DNA of 64,000 nt from Aureibacter tunicatorum (GTDB lineage: Bacteria > Bacteroidota > Bacteroidia > Cytophagales > Cyclobacteriaceae), in contig NZ_AP025305.1 of the NCBI RefSeq assembly GCF_036492635.1, positions 3,100,001 to 3,164,000 on the forward strand, written 5' to 3'. The notes below the pieces were generated by a model, which did not search any database, was not told the DNA's origin, and saw nothing but the letters and a program-made list of their open reading frames with translations. Each line of letters starts with the position of its first letter. Position 1 is the first letter of the stretch. Both the position numbers and the translations under genes were made by a program. Of the stretch, positions 9,663 to 20,000 are shown piece by piece.

Positions 9663-9981
9663 AACTATTGTTTATTAATTTTTATTATTGCCCATAACGT
9701 ATAAAACTAATAGGCATAGCGGTATTCGATACTTTACAAAGAATTAATGATGGTTCGAACCCAAGGCAATCATTAATCCCGCAAAGAGAACATTATCAAA
9801 TAATTAAAGATTACAGGAATTCATTCATTGCAGCAATACAACTAACATAGTGTTATACTTGAGACCTCAAAATGAGATATCCCATAGGACACAATCAATA
9901 GTGTTGCATGCATGAACTTATGGCAAAATAATGTCCATAAGCTTCAAAAAGCTGTTAAATGAATTAAATAGGAAGTGTTAT
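9663..9981. other. Intergenic region upstream of the TonB receptor gene
   Basis: 319 bp without a credible gene. It holds two inverted repeats: ATTAATGAT/ATCATTAAT at 9743-9751 and 9769-9777, and CTTATGG/CCATAAG around 9914-9940. Either could be an operator or leader structure for the receptor gene. I saw no clear TAnnTTTG element. Confidence 0.35.
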
Positions 9982-10347
9982 TTAGGCGATTGGAGGCCTG
10001 AAAATCGAAGAATGGTAATCTTGAAGAGACAAGTCTTCATAAAAAACATGCTTGGCAATGTGTTCAACATGCTCTAATCTTGAAAAAATAAAGGAATTCG
10101 CAAGCAAATTAGAAATTGGATAATCATTCATGTCGATAGCCAAACTCTTATCTTGCTCATTCGCTTTTTGCAATTCTTTGGATAAATAGCATTTCCCTCC
10201 GCATATTGTCATAGGCTTCTCCTTATTAATACACAAAAACTCGGCTATATACTCCTTGTTAAGCTCAAACTCAACATAAGGAGCAACCGGCCTTAGCATA
10301 CCAAGGACATATAGGAATACCAATATATAAGCAAAGATTTTTCTCAT
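9982..10347 (-). CDS. Small exported or membrane-anchored Cys-motif protein
   Basis: A 121-residue protein with an N-terminal hydrophobic segment (residues 4-20) and then the motif LCINKEKPMTICGGKCYL (about 38-55). Small Bacteroidota proteins with this C...K-P...C.GKCYL arrangement recur next to TonB receptors and metal or heme genes; their function is unknown to me. The three closely spaced Cys residues could bind metal or form disulfides outside the cytoplasm. It lies upstream of the receptor gene in the same orientation, separated by 319 bp. Confidence 0.6.
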   Translation of the reverse strand: MRKIFAYILVFLYVLGMLRPVAPYVEFELNKEYIAEFLCINKEKPMTICGGKCYLSKELQKANEQDKSLAIDMNDYPISNLLANSFIFSRLEHVEHIAKHVFYEDLSLQDYHSSIFRPPIA

Positions 10348-10391
10348 GAGCTGCTAATTTCCAAAATTCTGAAACAACAATCAACAAAAAA

Positions 10392-10407
10392 AGTGATTAT
10401 TATCACT
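10392..10407. promoter_or_regulatory. AT-rich palindrome, possible metal-regulator operator
   Basis: AGTGAT-TATT-ATCACT lies 45 nt upstream of the Cys-motif gene, in the divergent region it shares with dnaN. One half resembles the TGATAAT half-site of Fur-type boxes. On the minus strand the palindrome is followed by seven T residues, so it could alternatively be a terminator or attenuator in the leader. Confidence 0.3.
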
Positions 10408-10489
10408 CTAAAGTTTATCTAAAAAAATCATTCATATTGAAAGTCCAATTTGTGCCTGAATTTTGCTAAATTATTAGAGAATAAATGTT

Positions 10490-10497
10490 TACATTTG
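10490..10497 (+). promoter_or_regulatory. Candidate Bacteroidota -7 element for dnaN
   Basis: TACATTTG matches the TAnnTTTG -7 consensus of the Bacteroidota primary sigma factor, 49 nt before the dnaN start codon. A TTTG lies upstream at 10462-10465, but the 24-nt spacing is longer than usual, so the assignment is tentative. Confidence 0.35.
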
Positions 10498-10545
10498 TGT
10501 GTTATAAAAACGCTAAATAAGATATAGATCGTAATATATAATAAT

Positions 10546-11679
10546 ATGAAGTTTATAGTTTCTTCTTCCGCATTGCTCAAGCAATTGTCGAATATCAATG
10601 GTGTGGTTGCCACAAACACTATTGTTCCAATCTTAGAAAACTTTTTGTTCGAAATCGATGGAGAGCAAGGCAAATTAACCATTACTGCTTCTGATTTGCA
10701 AACTTCAATGATCACCGAATTGGATATTGAAGCTAAAGAAAGCGGTAGCATAGCTGTCCCTGCCAAAATACTCATGGATACTCTCAAGAATTTGCCGGAA
10801 CAGCCGGTAACTTTCAGTATTGAAGAAGATTCTTATACGATAGAAATCAACTCGGAAAATGGTCGTTACAAGCTTGCAGGAGAAAATGCTACAGACTTCC
10901 CTAAAGCCCCAACTGTTAGCGATCCTTTAGAAATCAAAATCAGTTCGGTCGCGCTTAGCAATGCAATCAACAATACCATTTTTGCAACAAGCAATGATGA
11001 TTTGAGACCTGCCATGACTGGTGTTTTCTTCAATATCAATAGCGAAGGAACAACTTTCGTAGCGACAGATGGTCATAGATTGATTAGGTACAGAAGAAGC
11101 GATGTAGTTTCTCAACAAGAAAGCTCTATAATTATTCCGAAAAAAGCGTTGACGCTTCTTAAATCCACAATTCCAAGCGAAGACACTGTGGTAAAAATAG
11201 AATTCAACCCAACAAACGCTTATTTTGAATTCGGAAATATTAAAATGATATCTCGCCTGATTGATGAAAAATATCCGGATTACGAAAATGTAATTCCGAT
11301 GAATAATGACAATCACCTGATCATCGATAGACTATCTTTCCTAAGCTCATTGAAGAGAATCGCTATTTATGCCAACAAAACAACAAATCAAGTAAGGCTT
11401 AACATTGTTGGCAATACGGTAAACGTTTCCGCGGAAGACTTAGACTTCTCAAACGAAGCGAAGGAAAGCTTGATCGCTGAACATTATGGAAACGACATTG
11501 AAATTGGATTCAATGCCAAATTACTCATAGAAATGCTTAACAATATGGATAGCGACAAAGTAAACCTTCAGCTATCTCAACCAAACAAAGCCGGCCTTAT
11601 GATACCTAATGAAGCAAAAGACAATGAAAATATCTTGATGCTCATTATGCCGGTAATGCTGAACTCATACCACGTTTAA
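10546..11679 (+). CDS. dnaN: DNA polymerase III beta subunit (sliding clamp)
   Basis: A 377-residue protein, the normal length for this family. It begins MKFIVSSSALLKQLSNINGV and has the three-fold repeated clamp architecture, with NDLRPAMTGVFF and VATDGHRLIRY in the middle domain and the typical C-terminal LIMPVMLNSYHV. The dimeric ring tethers the replicative polymerase to DNA. No dnaA or recF is adjacent here, so the classical oriC cluster is not kept. It is monocistronic, with a terminator immediately downstream. Confidence 0.97.
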   Translation: MKFIVSSSALLKQLSNINGVVATNTIVPILENFLFEIDGEQGKLTITASDLQTSMITELDIEAKESGSIAVPAKILMDTLKNLPEQPVTFSIEEDSYTIEINSENGRYKLAGENATDFPKAPTVSDPLEIKISSVALSNAINNTIFATSNDDLRPAMTGVFFNINSEGTTFVATDGHRLIRYRRSDVVSQQESSIIIPKKALTLLKSTIPSEDTVVKIEFNPTNAYFEFGNIKMISRLIDEKYPDYENVIPMNNDNHLIIDRLSFLSSLKRIAIYANKTTNQVRLNIVGNTVNVSAEDLDFSNEAKESLIAEHYGNDIEIGFNAKLLIEMLNNMDSDKVNLQLSQPNKAGLMIPNEAKDNENILMLIMPVMLNSYHV

Positions 11680-11685
11680 AATAAA

Positions 11686-11709
11686 AAAAGAGGCTTAATA
11701 GCCTCTTTT
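11686..11709. terminator. Bidirectional intrinsic terminator (dnaN / OmpA gene)
   Basis: Ten-base-pair arms AAAAGAGGCT (11686-11695) and AGCCTCTTTT (11700-11709) with a 4-nt TAAT loop are flanked by an A-run on the left and a T-run on the right. The structure therefore works for both convergent genes. The stop codon of the minus-strand OmpA gene lies in the stem. Confidence 0.9.
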
Positions 11710-13000
11710 ATTTTTTATGAAAGGAAATAACCACCTTTCGATATTGTCTTCTTTCATTGATACTTTTGTGATCGCTGCCATCTACCACTCCTTTTCCTTC
11801 CGCATCTATCATTTTAAACTCTGGCCAAGCTGTTCGCAAATAATTCTTGACAGCCTCTGCTCTTTTCTCCGACAAAAGTTCATTATAATCCCTGTTGCCA
11901 TAATCATCAGTATAACCAAACACATCCAATCTAAGCGAGCTTTCTTCTTTTAAATTGCTCATGGCTTTATCAATTGCCTTTTTTTCGCTGTCAACTAATG
12001 TAGAACTATTAAAATCGAAGTGAACAACAATATTGCTAGGCAAAACAGCAACTTTTGGTTTTGGAGGCAATTTAGGTGATGGTTTTTCAATTTTCTCAGG
12101 CTTCTTTGGCGGTGCAATCTTCTCTTCTGTGATTTGATAAAGTTTTGCATAAGGGCTGTTTCTGTTACTGGAAAAAAACGCCTTATTTCCAGTAACAGAA
12201 TAATATGCGTCAAATCCATTGGAATTCACAGGTTCTTTCATCAACTCAACCTCAGACCAATCCACCCAATTATCCGTCGACTTTCTGCTCACCTTATATA
12301 TATCATAATCTCCTACTCCTCCGCTTCTATTAGACGAAAAATAAAGAGTCATCATATCCTCTGTCAAAAATGGCGATATTTCATTGCTCGTTGTATTCAC
12401 CTGACTAGGCAATCGGATCATTTTCGACCATTCATCGTTTTCATTTTTATAAATCAAATAAATATCATCGCTACCAGTATGTCCATCATAGAATGAAACT
12501 AATATAACATTCCCAGCAGAGTGCACATTGAATCCAATATTTCCTTGTGGTTTTTTCTTCGCTATTTCTTTAATATCTTCATATTTCTCAGGCACCGACC
12601 ATTCCTTGCCATTATAGTTGGAAACAGCCACTCCCATCGTTTGACCAATCAAGCCAGAAGGATATACATCATTCAAAAATAATTTATCTCCATTCAATGA
12701 CACCCCAACCACAGCGTTGAAGCTATTATTATTTATGACATAAGGCAATGGAGTTGGATCTTCTATCCACTTGCCATCTTTATCTTGCTCAATCCAAAAT
12801 ACCCTTTGCACCAACTGATCATCATCATTACAAGCGGTTCTGACAAAGTATAATCGATTTGCTGCTCTCGAGTATATTGGCGACAGAACTTCGCATTTAT
12901 TATTTACATTGGCTCCAAATTCATTCAACACCATTTTTTTTTGTTGTGCCAAAACAGCAAATGGCATCATCAGACATAGTATTATAATCGCATTTTTCAT
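11708..13000 (-). CDS. OmpA-family protein with PD40-like beta-propeller N-terminus
   Basis: A 430-residue protein with a signal peptide ending near residue 18 (FAVLAQ). Residues about 25-285 contain PD40/TolB-like blades (LSPIYSRAANRLYFVR, EISPFLTEDMMTLYFSSNRSGG). A Pro/Lys-rich linker (PPKKPEKIEKPSPKLPPKPK) leads to an OmpA domain from about 310 (VVHFDFNSSTL, YTDDYGNRDYNELLSEKRAEAV, INERRQYRKV) that should bind peptidoglycan. It is the last gene of the adhesin cassette, 18 bp after the PorP/SprF gene. Similar proteins accompany T9SS adhesins; an envelope-anchoring role is inferred from this. Confidence 0.88.
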   Translation of the reverse strand: MKNAIIILCLMMPFAVLAQQKKMVLNEFGANVNNKCEVLSPIYSRAANRLYFVRTACNDDDQLVQRVFWIEQDKDGKWIEDPTPLPYVINNNSFNAVVGVSLNGDKLFLNDVYPSGLIGQTMGVAVSNYNGKEWSVPEKYEDIKEIAKKKPQGNIGFNVHSAGNVILVSFYDGHTGSDDIYLIYKNENDEWSKMIRLPSQVNTTSNEISPFLTEDMMTLYFSSNRSGGVGDYDIYKVSRKSTDNWVDWSEVELMKEPVNSNGFDAYYSVTGNKAFFSSNRNSPYAKLYQITEEKIAPPKKPEKIEKPSPKLPPKPKVAVLPSNIVVHFDFNSSTLVDSEKKAIDKAMSNLKEESSLRLDVFGYTDDYGNRDYNELLSEKRAEAVKNYLRTAWPEFKMIDAEGKGVVDGSDHKSINERRQYRKVVISFHKK

Positions 13001-13018
13001 ACTTCACTAAATTAAAGA

Positions 13019-14035
13019 TTACCAAAAATACTTTTTCCCCGATCCTGCAAAGAGGTTGTACCCCAATACGATCTCATGGCTACCATCACTCATTGTTTCC
13101 ATTTCAGGTGTAGGCAAATCATATGAATAAGATATATGCACTTTGTTTTTAATATTAAAGCCTATCATTCCTGCTACTGCTTCCTTGTCTTTGTAAGCAA
13201 AACCAAAATTCAACAAATTCTTGTAATCCGCTCTCAACGAAACCAAATATGCATCTTTATCAGAATTCAGTATCTTATAATGAACACTTGCCATCAATGA
13301 CCAAAAAACATTAAGCCTATACTTATATCCCAAATCAATCAAATGCCCACGATAGCCAACCAATACATCAAGTTGATCGTCTGTTACCGACGTTCCAAAA
13401 TATTGGCTGAAAGTATATCCAAAATATACATTTCGACTATGCAAAGCCAATCCAACATGTAGATCATAAGTTGTCGATTTGCCTTCTTCATTCAACAATC
13501 TTAAATACCTGATATCATCAACCTCTCTAATTCTTAAATTATCAATATCAAACCGTTGATGATCCAAATAGAAGCCAACGCCGGAAGACAGCATCCATTG
13601 ACGAGTCAAAGGGACGTAATAAGCATAAGATATTCCTCCAACCGTATGGTCATACATTCCTGCTTCTCTTTTGTACACAAAACCTCCTAAACCATGTCTG
13701 GATACTCCTCCCATGATCGGCAAATTACTCTCATACTGATCAATTACCTTATCGTTCGAAAGCCACAAACTATTATACGGTTCATTCGTATTGTGAGAAA
13801 TAGGCAATATTCCATTCAATCCCAAAAAGTAATTATTCGGAGGATTGTCTATTCCTGTCATCGACCTTCTATACCCGACATCAACACTCCAGAAATTATC
13901 AATTCCAGAAAACGCCGGATTCAAAATCTGAGGATTTTGATAATATTGACTATAAAAATTCTCTCTCTGCTGAGCCTTCAATACTTGGCATGTCAACAGA
14001 AAACATAAAATATAAATTAAGTTGATTTTTTGCAT
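13019..14035 (-). CDS. PorP/SprF-family type IX secretion membrane protein
   Basis: A 338-residue protein with a signal peptide cleaved near AQQ (residue 22). The opening FYSQYYQNPQILNPAFSGI is the hallmark of PorP/SprF proteins, and the rest is a predicted outer-membrane beta-barrel. In Flavobacterium, SprF lies next to the giant adhesin SprB and is needed for its delivery by the type IX system. Here the gene directly follows the giant HYR protein gene (49 bp gap), so it is probably the dedicated partner for that adhesin. Confidence 0.92.
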   Translation of the reverse strand: MQKINLIYILCFLLTCQVLKAQQRENFYSQYYQNPQILNPAFSGIDNFWSVDVGYRRSMTGIDNPPNNYFLGLNGILPISHNTNEPYNSLWLSNDKVIDQYESNLPIMGGVSRHGLGGFVYKREAGMYDHTVGGISYAYYVPLTRQWMLSSGVGFYLDHQRFDIDNLRIREVDDIRYLRLLNEEGKSTTYDLHVGLALHSRNVYFGYTFSQYFGTSVTDDQLDVLVGYRGHLIDLGYKYRLNVFWSLMASVHYKILNSDKDAYLVSLRADYKNLLNFGFAYKDKEAVAGMIGFNIKNKVHISYSYDLPTPEMETMSDGSHEIVLGYNLFAGSGKKYFW

Positions 14036-14084
14036 GACTAGAAATTTTTATAAAGAAGGCTGTTACACAGCCTTCTTTCTTCAT

Positions 14085-17000
14085 CTATTTTACAATCATT
14101 AAAGGGCCTTTATAAGAAGCCTTATTTTCCACAGTAATCTCATAATAATAAGTACCATCTTTCGCTAGTTTTCCACGCACTGTCCCATCCCACTCATTAT
14201 CACGGCTATAATTCTCTCTTTCAAATACCAAATTTCCAAATTGATCAAATACCCTGACCACATTGCTATCATATAGAGATAGATTTACAATATTCCAGCT
14301 ATCATTTTTCCCATCATTATTTGGCGTAAAAATATTTGGAATATCAAGAGGCAAAGCTCTTGGCTCAAAGACGAATTCAAATACCAACTCATAAGTATTT
14401 TGAGACTGATCGCCTTGCGGCGGGTCTCTTTCTATTCCGTCATCCACTATGATTTTCACTTCAACACTTCCAACAAACTCTTGGTCTATAGTGACTAGAT
14501 CAACCCTAAAGTTCCCGTCTCCAAGATCTTCAATATTAAAATTACTCTCACTAACAACTCCTTTTGGACTTGTCTCAATTGTGATAACTTGAGGACTTAC
14601 TGGTTTACCTTCAGGATCAATTACTGAAATTTCTAGGCTTGGAACCCCATCTCCTACATCAACATTTTGCACCAAGTCCTCATCTGTATCCACGATCAAA
14701 GGATCATCAACTTCAATTACTTCTATGGTAACAGCGCTTCTTACTTCCACGCCTTTATCATCCTCAACCACAAATACTATTTCATGAATTTTTCCTCCAT
14801 AATCTTCACCTGGTATCCATTCTATTTCTCCAGAATTTTCATCAACCTTAACTCCAAATCCATTAAACCTTGAATCAACTCTAAAAGTAAAGTCTTGAGC
14901 TGGAATATCGTCATCGTCAACCAACAATCTGAATTTCACTAGCTCTCCTTCTTTGACTACCTTATGTTCAACTTGCTGGATACGATGAACTTCATTCACT
15001 TCCTCTACTTTAATATTCAATGCAGTACTTGTAATCAACTCTGGATTCACTCTATCTGCCACATACACTTCAAATGAATATTCATTAGGCCCATTTTCCT
15101 CAGATGGAGTCCAAGATAAAAGTCCTGCTTGACTAATTGACAATCCTAAAGCTATCGCTCCTTCTGACAAGCTATAATCCAATGGATTTCTATTCGGGTC
15201 CATTGCTTTAACTTGATACAACAACTCTTCTTCCTCATTTACAACAAGTTCATCAATTGGATCAACGACAGGAGGCAATTGCATTTCGTTCACTTGTACT
15301 TGCATAGAACATGAAGCGCTATTTCCTTGAGAATCACTAACGGTCCAAACTATTGTAGTAAGACCTAATGGATAAAGCCCTGAAGCATCACTTGTTTGAT
15401 TAAAATTATTCACCAATGTCAATCCATTAGCACAATTATCTGTATACGAAGGCTGTGGCACCAATACAGAAACAGTTTCATCATACGGAGAAATTAAAGT
15501 TTCAATATTTCCTGAACAGGTTATCTCTGGAGAAATTTCATCTTCAATAACAATTGTGATCTGCTCCGATGATTGATTTCCAGAAAGATCTGTTGCTGTC
15601 ACAGTTAGTATCACATCTCCCAAATCTTCACAACTAAAAGTATTTCTATCAATACTCAAACTAAAACTTCCGCAATTATCTGTTGTCCCGTCATCCAAGT
15701 CACTTACAACAATAGTTGCTTGTCCATTTTCATCCAATGCGAGTGTCAAAGGTTTCAATTTCAAGACTGGAGCACTAGTATCTTCGACTTTCACCTTTGC
15801 TGTTCCCGTTTGAATATTCCCATGATTATCAGTCACTGTCAACACCACTTCATTATCTCCAAGGTCATCGCATGTAAATGAATTCGGAGAAACAGAAATA
15901 CTCGAAACTTCACAATTATCTGAAGAACGATCATTGACTTGATCAGCAGTAATAGAAACCATACCATTTTCATCAAGACCAACTTCAATATCCATAGTTC
16001 GAACAAATGGTTTTATCTGATCGACAACTTGTACGTTAAAAGATTGCGTAGATGTATTTCCGTTAACATCTTCCGCCTCAAAAACCACACTTACAGAGCC
16101 AACTTCATCACAATTGAATATTGTTTGAGAGATGGATATAGACGCTATACCGCATGCATCAGAAGTTCCTCTATCTACATCTTGAGCAGTCAAGACAGCT
16201 TTGCCATTTTGATCTAAATAAACCGTTTGGTCCTCTATAACAATATTGGGTTGAATATCATCAACGATAGACACTATAGCTGTTTCACTATTTGAATTAC
16301 CACTAGCATCTATAACATTCAATGTGATCGTATTATCTCCAACATCAGCGCATGAAAAAATCGAGTCACTTAAAACAAAAGACTGAATCATGCAATTATC
16401 TGTCGAACCATCATTTATATCCAAAGAGGATATCGTTGCATTTCCATTAATATCCAAATAAGCTGTAATATCCTGTGTGATTACCACTGGATCTGTATCA
16501 TCAACTACTGTTTGATTTACTTGGCATGTTGTCGTATTCCCACTACCGTCTGTTGCCGTCAAAGTGATCGTCGTTGTACCCAAACCTAAGGTAGAGCCTG
16601 CGGCTGGTGATTGTGTAATTGTAGGAGAACCCGTGCAATTATCTGTTGCCGTAACCTGACCTGTCAAATCGGGACAAACCGCTTGACAATTTGAATTCGC
16701 GGATAAATTCGATGGGGTCGACGCGCAAACGGTTATCACTGGATCGGTAGCGTCAACTACTGTTTGATTTACTTGGCATGTTGTCGTATTCCCACTACCG
16801 TCTGTTGCGGTCAAAGTGATCGTCGTTGTACCCAAACCTAAAGTCGAGCCTGCGGCTGGTGATTGCGTAATCGTAGGAGAACCCGTACAATTATCTGTTG
16901 CCGTTACCTGGCCTGTCAAATCAGGACAAACCGCTTGACAATTTGAATTCGCGGATAAATTCGATGGTGTCGACGCGCAAACGGTTATCACTGGATCGGT

Positions 17001-20000
17001 ATCGTCAACTACCGTTTGATTGACTTGGCAAGTAGCTGTATTACCGCTACCGTCTGTTGCGGTCAAAGTGATGGTCGTTGTGCCCAAACCTAAAGTCGAG
17101 CCGGCGGCTGGTGATTGCGTAATCGTAGGAGAACCCGTACAATTATCTGTTGCCGTTACCTGGCCTGTCAAATCAGGACAAATCGCTTGACAATTTGAAT
17201 TCGCGGATAAATTCGATGGTGTCGACGCGCAAACGGTTATCACTGGATCGGTATCGTCAACGACCGTTTGATTGACTTGGCAAGTAGCTGTATTACCGCT
17301 ACCGTCTGTTGCGGTCAAAGTGATGGTCGTTGTGCCCAAACCTAAAGTCGAGCCAGCGGCTGGTGATTGCGTAATCGTAGGAGAACCTGTACAATTATCC
17401 GTTGCAGTAACGCTTCCTGTTAAATCTGGACAAACCGCCTGACAAGAGGCATTCGCTGATAAATTCGATGGTGTCGACGCGCAAACAGTTATCACTGGGT
17501 CGGTATCGTCAACTACCGTTTGATTGACTTGGCATGTTGTTGTATTGCCGCTTCCGTCTGTTGCGGTCAAAGTGATCGTCGTTGTGCCTAAGCCTAAGGT
17601 CGAGCCGGCGGCTGGTGATTGAGTAATCGCTGGAGAACCCGTGCAATTATCTGTTGCCGTTACCTGATCTGTCAAATCGGGACAAACAGCTTGACAATTT
17701 GAATTCGCTGATAAATTCGATGGGGTCGACGCGCAAACAGTTATCACTGGGTCGGTATCGTCAACTACCGTTTGATTGACTTGGCATGTTGTCGTATTGC
17801 CGCTTCCATCTGTTGCGGTCAAAGTGATCGTCGTTGTACCCAAACCTAAGGTAGAGCCTGCGGCTGGCGATTGTGTAATTGTAGGAGAACCCGTGCAATT
17901 ATCTGTTGCCGTTACCTGGCCTGTCAAATCAGGACAAACCGCTTGACAATTTGAATTCGCTGATAAATTCGATGGAGTCGACGCGCAAACGGTTATCACT
18001 GGATCGGTATCGTCAACTACCGTTTGATTGACTTGGCAAGTAGCTGTATTACCGCTACCGTCTGTTGCGGTCAAAGTGATGGTCGTTGTGCCCAAACCTA
18101 AAGTCGAGCCTGCGGCTGGTGATTGTGTAATTGTAGGAGAACCCGTGCAATTATCTGTTGCCGTTACCTGGCCTGTCAAATCAGGACAAACCGCTTGACA
18201 ATTTGAATTCGCAGATAAATTCGATGGTGTCGACGCGCAAACGGTTATCACTGGATCGGTATCGTCAACTACCGTTTGATTGACTTGGCAAGTAGCTGTA
18301 TTACCGCTACCGTCTGTTGCGGTCAAAGTGATGGTCGTTGTGCCCAAACCTAAAGTCGAGCCTGCGGCTGGTGATTGCGTAATCGTAGGAGAACCCGTAC
18401 AATTATCTGTTGCCGTTATCTGGCCTGTCAAATCTGGACAAACCGCTTGACAATTTGAATTCGCTGATAAATTCGATGGAGTCGAGGCACAAACAGTGAT
18501 CACTGGGTCGGTATCGTCAACAACCGTTTGATTGACTTGGCATGTTGTCGTATTCCCACTACCGTCTGTTGCGGTCAAAGTGATGGTCGTTGTGCCCAAG
18601 CCCAAGGTCGAGCCGGCGGCTGGCGATTGGGTAATTGTCGGAGAACCCGTGCAATTATCGGTTGCTGTTACGCTTCCAGTTAAATCTGGACAAACCGCTT
18701 GACAATTTGAATTCGCTGATAAATTCGCTGGTGTCGACGCGCAAACAGTGATCACTGGATCGGTATCGTCAACGACCGTTTGATTGACTTGGCAAGTAGC
18801 TGTATTACCGCTACCGTCTGTTGCGGTCAAAGTGATGGTCGTTGTGCCCAAGCCCAAGGTCGAGCCGGCGGCTGGCGATTGGGTAATTGTCGGAGAACCC
18901 GTGCAATTATCGGTTGCTGTTACGCTTCCAGTTAAATCTGGACAAACCGCTTGACAATTTGAATTCGCTGATAAATTCGCTGGTGTCGACGCGCAAACAG
19001 TGATCACTGGATCGGTATCGTCAACGACCGTTTGATTGACTTGGCAAGTAGCTGTATTACCGCTACCGTCTGTTGCGGTCAAAGTGATGGTCGTTGTGCC
19101 TAAGCCTAAGGTTGCGCCTGCGGCTGGTGATTGCGTAATCGTAGGAGAACCTGTACAATTATCCGTTGCAGTAACGCTTCCTGTTAAATCTGGACAAACC
19201 GCCTGACAAGAGGCATTCGCTGATAAATTCGATGGAGTCGACGCGCAAACAGTGATCACTGGGTCGGTATCATCAACAACCGTTTGATTGACTTGGCATG
19301 TTGTCGTATTGCCGCTACCGTCTGTTGCTGTCAAAGTGATGGTCGTTGTGCCCAAGCCCAAGGTCGAGCCGGCGGCTGGCGATTGGGTAATTGTCGGAGA
19401 ACCCGTGCAATTATCGGTTGCTGTTACGCTTCCAGTTAAATCTGGACAAACCGCTTGACAATTTGAATTCGCTGATAAATTCGATGGTGTCGACGCGCAA
19501 ACAGTGATCACTGGATCGGTATCGTCAACTACAGTTTGATTGACTTGGCACGTTGTCGTATTGCCGCTACCATCTGTTGCGGTCAAAGTGATCGTCGTTG
19601 TACCCAAGCCTAAAGTCGAGCCTGCGGCTGGTGATTGCGTAATTGTAGGAGAACCCGTGCAATTATCTGTTGCCGTTATCTGGCCTGTCAAATCGGGACA
19701 AACCGCTTGACAAGAGCCATTCGCTGATAAATTCGATGGAGTCGACGCGCAAACGGTTATCACTGGATCGGTATCGTCAACTACAGTTTGATTGACTTGG
19801 CATGTTGTCGTATTGCCACTACCGTCTGTTGCTGTCAAAGTGATGGTCGTTGTACCCAATCCTAAGGTAGAGCCGGCAGCTGGCGATTGCGTAATCGCTG
19901 GAGAAAGCGTACAATTATCTGTTGCCGTTATCTGGCCTGTCAAATCTGGACAAACCGCTTGACAATTTGAATTCGCTGATAAATTCGATGGAGTCGATGC

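Noticed and set aside
10428-10787. Minus-strand 119-codon frame across the start of dnaN
   Set aside because: It lies antisense to the clear dnaN gene, has low-complexity composition and no family features.
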